This document shows positions 58,515 to 64,000 of a stretch of 64,000 bases of DNA, piece after piece. This DNA is from Marinobacter fuscus (GTDB lineage: Bacteria; Pseudomonadota; Gammaproteobacteria; Pseudomonadales; Oleiphilaceae). The notes beneath the pieces are model-generated. The model worked only from the letters and a program-made list of their open reading frames with translations. It did not search any database and was not told the DNA's origin. The stretch is from contig NZ_PXNP01000109.1 of the NCBI RefSeq assembly GCF_003007675.1, positions 63,389 to 127,388 on the forward strand, in the 5' to 3' direction. Position 1 is the first letter of the stretch; each line of letters begins with the position of its first letter. The position numbers were made by a program, and so were the translations under genes.

Positions 58515-60062
58515 TCAATCAATAGTCACAACCTTCTCTTCTGAGAACTCACTGCTCTGACCATTTGAATCAACCGCTCGTATCTGAATGGACCAAGTTC
58601 CCTCTGAAAGCCCTGAAACCACATAAGATTCCTCGCTATTGGAATCAATTCTTACGGTTTCCTTGATCATCGAAGAGCTAGCTTTAAGCTTCACGGCATC
58701 TGCAATTACGTATCCATCTGCCTCATTTGATAGCGTAATCGTAATTTCGGAAGAGTACGGTATGAACGAACCCAACTTTTGCCATTGTCCTCCTCCCGAT
58801 GTTTGATCCACCGAAAACGTTATCTTTTCAACATTCCCACTGTCGTTTAAATATTCAAGAATATAGGTTGCATTTTTTGCACGATTTGGATGAGAGGTCC
58901 ACAATGCCGATAAAAGGTATTCACCGCCAATAGCAATGTCGTTTATGTGCCAGATAGCAACGCTCTCTCCCGCACCGGCTGGCAAGACCGTGTAGTAATC
59001 CCCCAAGTATCCACTAGTTGAAGTCGATTTACTTACATTGGGCCCATAAACAACGAAATCAGTAGACCCGTCATCAGAGATAACCTCACCCGCCGACATA
59101 TCAGCAGGTAATGCTTTCACGTACTGAAGCTCGTAGTACTCAATTTCTTCAGGAGCCAACACGCTTCCATCGGTTCTCGTAGTGGGCGGCTTCCAAGTGA
59201 CAAGCACAGCATTATCGGGCAGAACACTCTGCGGATCCCTTGAATCGGTCCCAGCAAGGTACTCTTGATAGTTGGTATAGCCATCACCATCTGCGTCTTG
59301 ATCGCTATCAGCCGTCATTGGGTCAAAACCTGCTGACACTTCGTAACCATCAGTGAGACCATCACCGTCACTATCGGCATCCAAAGGATTCGTCAGCGCG
59401 AGGAACTCCTGCAAGTTTGTGAGGCCATCTTTATCTGTATCCACCTCAGCATCCAAGGCATTTGTCGGATCCAAGCCATTCTCAAGCTCCCAGGCATCAA
59501 ACACGCCGTCATTATCAGCATCATAGGTTAAAGCTTCCTCAACTTCTTTAAACATCAACGCATCGGCAATCACATAACCATCGGAATTGTCTGAAACGGT
59601 AACCCGCCCGGTTAATGTTGACATCCTGAAAGTACCCAACTTGAACCACTTCCCTCCAAACTGGCGCTGATCCACCTCTACTACTGTTTTCGTCAATAAA
59701 TCCTGGTCATTTAAATGGTGAATTACATATTTAACATTGGTTCCACGGTTAGAGTGAGACGTCCATCGCGCGAAAACGTCGTATTGCTTTATAATATTAA
59801 GATTCCAAGTCGCTGTTTTTTCACCCGAACCTGGTTCTCCTGCCAAGTAGTCGACGCCGACATAGCCCTTGGAAACGGACGACGACTTCCATTCTCCATC
59901 GGCATAGAAGCCGGGATTGGTATTGTCAATTACATACTCGGCATCGACACCAGCTGCCGTTGGAGGCAGCTTTTCCAAATCCACTTTCGGCTGAAGAACA
60001 CTACACCCTGCCACCAAGCTCCCTGAGGCAAAAACCAACACCGCTTTTTTTGTCTTGTTCAT
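58515..60062 (-). CDS. multidomain lipoprotein: golvesin-like domains, TSP3 calcium repeats, FN3
   Basis: A 515-residue lipoprotein (lipobox ASGSLVAGC, Cys20). Order: a golvesin C-terminal-like domain (residues ~38-180, [20 protein letters not shown] to [13 protein letters not shown]); four thrombospondin type 3 calcium loops ([36 protein letters not shown]); an FN3 first half ([20 protein letters not shown]); a second golvesin-like domain (~325-470, [20 protein letters not shown]); and the FN3 end ([20 protein letters not shown]). The start at 60062 has AAGGAGG upstream; a longer frame to 60107 was rejected. The gene is AT-rich. It is likely a surface adhesin or polysaccharide-binding protein; the ligand is unknown. 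Confidence 0.83.
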   Translation of the reverse strand: MNKTKKAVLVFASGSLVAGCSVLQPKVDLEKLPPTAAGVDAEYVIDNTNPGFYADGEWKSSSVSKGYVGVDYLAGEPGSGEKTATWNLNIIKQYDVFARWTSHSNRGTNVKYVIHHLNDQDLLTKTVVEVDQRQFGGKWFKLGTFRMSTLTGRVTVSDNSDGYVIADALMFKEVEEALTYDADNDGVFDAWELENGLDPTNALDAEVDTDKDGLTNLQEFLALTNPLDADSDGDGLTDGYEVSAGFDPMTADSDQDADGDGYTNYQEYLAGTDSRDPQSVLPDNAVLVTWKPPTTRTDGSVLAPEEIEYYELQYVKALPADMSAGEVISDDGSTDFVVYGPNVSKSTSTSGYLGDYYTVLPAGAGESVAIWHINDIAIGGEYLLSALWTSHPNRAKNATYILEYLNDSGNVEKITFSVDQTSGGGQWQKLGSFIPYSSEITITLSNEADGYVIADAVKLKASSSMIKETVRIDSNSEESYVVSGLSEGTWSIQIRAVDSNGQSSEFSEEKVVTID

Positions 60063-60207
60063 TTTGGCCCCTCCTTGTTTTTCACAACTACTAAAAGGAT
60101 GGCACATAAAAAAAAACGCGCAGATGTGGTGCTAGTTCATTTGAGCATATCCTGCTTTCGGTTATGTTAGAAATTACTAAAACGCCTATTTCGGCCCGCT
60201 CTTCGCT

Positions 60208-60819
60208 TCACCAGAAAGAAGAAGCTGAAGGCCGCCAAAGCAAGGATCCGGGCTCCGGAACCCCCACAACTCGATGGATGACACCGAAAAGGTCTTCTTC
60301 CGTACTGCCACCGCCCTCCGCTGTGTGGGTAAAAAACCAGAAACTGAAGCTTCCAGAGTGAAATTGATCCAAACTAATCTCACCCGACTCACGGATTAAC
60401 CATTTCTCCTCGGGTATATCCACCATGCCCGTTTGCTCCACGCCCATGAGCGTCAGAAAAATGTCGTTTGGATAAATCAAAGAACCGTTTCCCGCCGGGG
60501 GATTAATCGTGGAACGACTTCCGGTTGTATAAAATCTCTCGGGAGACGAATCACCATAGAGGTAATAGGCAGTACTCTCCTGCGCCTGAAACGACCAACC
60601 GCCTATTTTGCCTTGAAAGGAAACCCGATGATCGGCCGAATTCCTGGCCCAGATGTTCAGGCGGATGACAAACTCATCCCCCATTTCTACATCGAATAAA
60701 AAGTCAGCCGCAGTGGCGTTACCCGTGACGGTTCCGTGTATATCATAGGAATAATAAGGCGTTGCGTGTGACACACTGGCTAACGCCAGCCAAAGACCAA
60801 GCAATACCAATGGCTTCAT
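60208..60819 (-). CDS. exported protein with a PEP-CTERM motif, tail probably frameshifted
   Basis: A 203-residue secreted protein. Signal peptide MKPLVLLGLWLALASVSHA, then a beta-rich domain (WSFQAQESTAYYLYG, EEKWLIRESGEISLDQFHSG). The C-terminus reads VVGVPEPGSLLWRPSASSFW and stops; the PEP box is there but no membrane helix or basic cluster follows. Removing one T from the CTTTGG near 60235 restores a hydrophobic run and a basic end (GGLQLLLSGEAKSGPK). It is thus a likely exosortase substrate whose sorting signal is broken or misread. ATG 60819 has GGGGAG upstream; an extension to 60888 was rejected. Confidence 0.8.
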   Translation of the reverse strand: MKPLVLLGLWLALASVSHATPYYSYDIHGTVTGNATAADFLFDVEMGDEFVIRLNIWARNSADHRVSFQGKIGGWSFQAQESTAYYLYGDSSPERFYTTGSRSTINPPAGNGSLIYPNDIFLTLMGVEQTGMVDIPEEKWLIRESGEISLDQFHSGSFSFWFFTHTAEGGGSTEEDLFGVIHRVVGVPEPGSLLWRPSASSFW

Positions 60820-60950
60820 ACCAGCTCCCCTATCCATAGGAATTGTATCTCGATGATCAGATCTCACCCTTACCGGGTCTGAGCTCAAATAACTCCTTCC
60901 TGAAGTCAGTACTGCAGACAGAAAAGACTAAAACTGCGGAAAGGCGAAGG

Positions 60951-62126
60951 TCATTTTTCAGGCTCCCGGGTAACCTTGTCAAGCACCGTTACAACGACCG
61001 TAATATCCCGATCACTCACATCTTCATGGCTTGGCAGTGTCAGCAGCCTTTCAGCAAAAGACGCGGCATTGGGATAAACAGCAGGATTTGTCGGCAACAC
61101 GTCTGCGATGACGTCAATACCCGGCAACGTTTTCTCATAGAACGCATTGGCACCAATTCCATAACCGTTAAGCAAACTGACGGCCCGGTTCCGAGTCATT
61201 CGATCCGGTGCCAGAAGCCCGTACCGCAGAGTTACTGACGGCCTGTCGGCACCCGCCCGCTGATCAGCCATAAAAAGTGTCCAACCTTTGGCAACCAGAA
61301 AGGACAGAGCCTCACTATATTGGCTAGCCACCGAAGGCCTGGATTGGGCATTACGGATGCCAGCTCCAAGCAGCCCTAAAGGCAGGTCGACTCGACGTAT
61401 TGATTCCAGAGGCTTGTATACCGTAGAGCCAAGACCAATAAAGGGAAGCCGGAGCAAAAGACCATAGCCGATACGACCAAGCAGCAAGTTGAATACCTGC
61501 CGCCGTATCATCCACTTCCAATCGACAGTCACCGCAGTTTCGGGCAATTTCTCGAGGACATCACCAGCAAAGCGCTGATGATCCTCCCGCACCAGAAGCG
61601 CCCCACATCCCATCAGATTAATCGGCTTACCGCGCCCGAAACTCAACACGGCGCAATCGGCAATGGGCTTGTGTGAACAGTCAGGCGGAAAGCATTGGGC
61701 AGAGTCTTCGACCAACCATAAACCCCGGGAACGGCAGATATCACCAAGCTCGGCCAGGCGCTCCGGGACTCCAAGGAATCCTGCCGCAATAACCGCTATA
61801 GTATGCCCAGAAATCGCCTGAACAAGCTTTTCGAGATCCATAACAGGGCGATCCGGCATCAGGTCAACCAGCACCGGGCTGGCCCCTTGTGCCACAACCG
61901 CAGCGACCAGATCCGGGCAGCCATAAGCGGGAAGAATGACATGGGGAACAGCTCCGTTCAGCTCAGAACGCCGGATCGCCAACATAATGGCAGCCGACAG
62001 GGCTTCCGTGCCTGACCCCATACACCAGGTATGGTACTGATTCTCCCAGGGCAGGGGCTCGGCCTGCCCCCGCGCTGGACGTGGCACGCGGCTACCGACA
62101 GGTCTGAGCATCGTCTTCGCTCTCAT
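60951..62126 (-). CDS. DegT/DnrJ/EryC1/StrS-family aminotransferase-like protein
   Basis: A 391-residue PLP-dependent fold. CMGSGTEALSAAIMLAIRRS holds the cofactor phosphate, HVILPAYGCPDLVAAVVAQG and VEDSAQCFPPD (aspartate for the pyridine nitrogen) follow, and the Schiff-base lysine is in LSFGRGKPINLMGCGALLV. Members make amino sugars for polysaccharide, though divergent ones such as this may not be transaminases on nucleotide sugars. It lies 15 bases after the glycosyltransferase gene in the same direction, suggesting one EPS operon. Confidence 0.85.
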   Translation of the reverse strand: MRAKTMLRPVGSRVPRPARGQAEPLPWENQYHTWCMGSGTEALSAAIMLAIRRSELNGAVPHVILPAYGCPDLVAAVVAQGASPVLVDLMPDRPVMDLEKLVQAISGHTIAVIAAGFLGVPERLAELGDICRSRGLWLVEDSAQCFPPDCSHKPIADCAVLSFGRGKPINLMGCGALLVREDHQRFAGDVLEKLPETAVTVDWKWMIRRQVFNLLLGRIGYGLLLRLPFIGLGSTVYKPLESIRRVDLPLGLLGAGIRNAQSRPSVASQYSEALSFLVAKGWTLFMADQRAGADRPSVTLRYGLLAPDRMTRNRAVSLLNGYGIGANAFYEKTLPGIDVIADVLPTNPAVYPNAASFAERLLTLPSHEDVSDRDITVVVTVLDKVTREPEK

Positions 62127-62141
62127 GTGACACCTCGACGC

Positions 62142-63278
62142 TCATCGCTGGGACGGCGTCCAGACGGTCATCCTGCGACCGCGCAGGAAATCCACCGTCG
62201 CCCGGGCAATAGCCAGATTGACCTGCACAAAGAAATACGGAATCTTTACCAGGGTTCGTTCACGCAGCTCCGGCTTCACATGTCCGGCAATGACCACGCC
62301 ATAAAAGATCACCTGCCCCAACAACGCCAAAGCATAGACCCCGCCCTTCCCCGCCAGCATGAAGGACGTAACCAAAAGCAGAACCTGAAACCAAGGCACG
62401 GCCCAGCGCATCAGCTTGTGCCCGAACACCTGGAACGCAAACCAGCCAAACCGGAACGGATTAAGTACCTCCATGTGCCGGCTGAGCGCAGTGAGGCCCC
62501 GGATAATGGTGCGGATCTTCCGCTGATATTCCTTGGAGGCATCCGCCACATCCTGATAGAAGCCAAGAACATCCGGCGCCGTCACCGCGACCATCCCCTT
62601 CCGGGCACTGTTAAGGGCGGTATTGAAATCGCTCGGGGACAAGATATCCCAGTCCTGCTCACACACTTCCCGACGGGCCGCAAAGAAAGAACCACTCAGT
62701 CCCACCAGCCCGGCCCGTTCACTTTCCACCCCCCGCAGCCACATCTCATATCGTACGTAGGCACCTTCGCCCACCACTGAGCCATCCCGGCTGACAAAGC
62801 GGTCTTCACTGGAGACCGCACCGACACTCGGATCATTGAAATAGCGAACCATCTTCTCGATGGCATCCCCGGGAATGGAAGTAGCCACATCGGAAAACAC
62901 CAGGATGTCCCCGGAGGCCTTCTGGATAGCCTGGAGTTGAGCATATTCCTTGCCCTTGCGCTCCTTTGCTCTGGCGAGCACCACTCCCTTTGCCTCGTAC
63001 TCACCAACAATTCCGTCGGTGCCGTCGCTGGATGCGTCCGAGGCGATGATCAGTTCCAGGTCGGGATAACTCAGCTCCAGGCAATTCTCGATCTTGTCCC
63101 GTATACGTTTCTCTTCATTGTGGGCCGTAACAATCAAAGAGACGCGAGGTAAAGACGCAGGTTCAGGGTGCACCTCACCGGCGCCCGCACGACGGGGTGT
63201 GAGGCGTAAAAGCAGAGGATAGAGGAAATAACTGAATAAAACGCCGACAACCGAAATCCAGAACAAGCCCTTCAGCAT
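62142..63278 (-). CDS. family 2 glycosyltransferase
   Basis: A 378-residue membrane glycosyltransferase: an N-terminal helix (GLFWISVVGVLFSYFLYPLL), a GT-A domain with SLIVTAHNEEKRIRDKIENC, LIIASDASSDGTDGIVGEY and FSDVATSIPGDA (metal/nucleotide site region), GLSGSFFAARREVCEQ (acceptor region), and three C-terminal membrane segments (PWFQVLLLVTSFMLAG, ALALLGQVIFYGVVIA). It probably adds sugars to a lipid-linked EPS intermediate. A GTG start at 63299 is possible; ATG 63278 was preferred. Divergent from the deacetylase gene. Confidence 0.88.
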   Translation of the reverse strand: MLKGLFWISVVGVLFSYFLYPLLLRLTPRRAGAGEVHPEPASLPRVSLIVTAHNEEKRIRDKIENCLELSYPDLELIIASDASSDGTDGIVGEYEAKGVVLARAKERKGKEYAQLQAIQKASGDILVFSDVATSIPGDAIEKMVRYFNDPSVGAVSSEDRFVSRDGSVVGEGAYVRYEMWLRGVESERAGLVGLSGSFFAARREVCEQDWDILSPSDFNTALNSARKGMVAVTAPDVLGFYQDVADASKEYQRKIRTIIRGLTALSRHMEVLNPFRFGWFAFQVFGHKLMRWAVPWFQVLLLVTSFMLAGKGGVYALALLGQVIFYGVVIAGHVKPELRERTLVKIPYFFVQVNLAIARATVDFLRGRRMTVWTPSQR

Positions 63279-63324
63279 TACAATCCGTCCCTGTGACACA
63301 AATGATGACTTTTATACCCGCAAC

Positions 63325-63343
63325 TGGCAAAATCGAATTGCCA
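63325..63343. promoter_or_regulatory. inverted repeat in the divergent EPS promoter region
   Basis: TGGCAA-N7-TTGCCA, a perfect 6-bp inverted repeat, lies in the 124-base gap between two divergent polysaccharide genes. It could be an operator. It resembles a sigma-54 promoter at first sight, but the GG and GC are 12 rather than 10 bases apart. Confidence 0.4.
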
Positions 63344-63401
63344 ACAATATACATGGACGATTACGCCAAAACCACTGGCAAGGCCAACGGAGGCAATAGG
63401 C

Positions 63402-64000
63402 GTGGCAACCATTCGATCCCTCATCAAATTCTGGGCGCTCAACGCATTCGCCCTTTATGGATGGCTTCGCCTGAGGGCTGTCCATAGCCCAACCCTGCTA
63501 ATCCTGACCTACCATCGCGTATTACCAACTGACTCCGCGGAGAGGCCATTCGAACAGCCAGGTATGATCATTTCTCCCGAAAACTTGGAGCAACATATCA
63601 AGATCATCCAGTCGATCGGTGCCGTACCAATTCACTTAGATGAATGGTTGAGCAGGAAAAAGGCCGGAAAGTCTCTACCTACCCTCGCAGTTGCATTTAC
63701 CTTTGACGATGGGTGGCGGGACAACTACCTAAACGCCTTTCCCATCCTCAAGCAACAGGAAGTGCCGGCAACCATATTCCTGGTTACAAAACTGGTCGAC
63801 ACGAGTGAAACCTTCTGGCCGGAACAGGTTATCCGGGTACTCCGGACCCCAGGTGTCGATCGTAATCATCCTGCCCTGGAATGGCTTAAACCCCACCTCG
63901 GGGAACTGGCCCACAAACCCTGGCCGATGACTCTCCTCGAAGCCGATCAGGTGATCAATAATCTGAAGGATCTGGACGACGCCACCATCCAGCGTCATCT
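63402..64000 (+). CDS. polysaccharide deacetylase family protein, 3' end outside window
   Basis: The first 199 residues are visible. GTG 63402 with GGAGG eight bases upstream. An N-terminal hydrophobic anchor (FWALNAFALYGWL), LLILTYHRVLP, and the metal-binding motif AFTFDDGWRDNY of the NodB deacetylase fold, with FLVTKLVDTSETFWPEQV following. It probably removes acetyl groups from an exopolysaccharide. The zinc-binding histidine motif would lie beyond the window edge or in an altered form, so activity cannot be judged. Confidence 0.85.
   Translation, partial: MATIRSLIKFWALNAFALYGWLRLRAVHSPTLLILTYHRVLPTDSAERPFEQPGMIISPENLEQHIKIIQSIGAVPIHLDEWLSRKKAGKSLPTLAVAFTFDDGWRDNYLNAFPILKQQEVPATIFLVTKLVDTSETFWPEQVIRVLRTPGVDRNHPALEWLKPHLGELAHKPWPMTLLEADQVINNLKDLDDATIQRH

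Noticed and set aside
60186-60392. Separate 68-codon gene overlapping the PEP-CTERM protein
   Set aside because: Its end is better explained as the displaced tail of the PEP-CTERM signal; the rest is out-of-frame translation of the same gene.
63325-63343. Sigma-54 promoter before the deacetylase gene
   Set aside because: GG and GC are 12 bases apart instead of 10, so it was recorded only as an inverted repeat.

Overview
The window looks like chromosome of a Marinobacter-like marine gammaproteobacterium. This is inferred from gene content and order (dnaX-ebfC-recR-rnd-ycgL-ycgN behind a 4.5S RNA gene, a thrH-type phosphatase, cysB beside an Fe-S APS reductase, FadD and MaoC-type enzymes, a PEP-CTERM/exosortase A locus) and from a GC-rich composition. 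It is not proven by a marker gene. Almost every gene has a clear start, many neighbours overlap by 1-8 bases, and no tRNA, 5S/16S/23S rRNA, insertion sequence, prophage or CRISPR array was seen.

Layout. 1-3930: minus-strand operon DUF58 protein, TgpA-type transglutaminase, holB (cut by the window edge). 4163-6561: three exported proteins of unknown function. 6760-10756: pabB, thrH, the APS reductase cysH and its likely regulator cysB. 10995-13948: a large MalT-type LuxR regulator, followed by an apparent regulated promoter and short transcript with no protein gene. 13963-20931: dinG, the gspB-gspA pair, a patatin lipase and mlaA, all on the minus strand. 21011-29073: a thioesterase, a KAS III-like synthase, hrpA, fadD and a MaoC hydratase. 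29122-37712: a tight nine-gene operon with one TolQ/ExbB-like and two TolR/ExbD-like motor proteins, a TonB/AgmX-like protein and several TPR proteins. Its composition resembles the core of the Myxococcus Agl-Glt/Nfs envelope machinery. 38065-42674: MoxR ATPase with two VWA proteins and a small membrane protein. 42675-47655: the DNA repair/replication and RNA group, plus 4.5S RNA. 47719-48480: a 2OG-Fe(II) oxygenase.

48593-57454 holds a mutarotase translationally coupled to prsK, then prsR, prsT and xrtA (fused to an EpsI-like domain). This is the control and processing module of the PEP-CTERM/exopolysaccharide system. It continues at 57600-64000 with a pyruvyltransferase and a multidomain lipoprotein (both visibly AT-rich, probably acquired), a small protein with a PEP-CTERM motif whose tail looks frameshifted, a DegT-type aminotransferase, a family 2 glycosyltransferase and the start of a polysaccharide deacetylase.

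The least explained parts are the nine-gene motor/TPR operon, the promoter-like region with a CRP-type palindrome and three TACGCCC repeats after the MalT-like gene, an orphan plus-strand terminator closing a GGA-rich intergenic region near 38050, and the AT-rich insert with a nested-domain lipoprotein in the exosortase locus.
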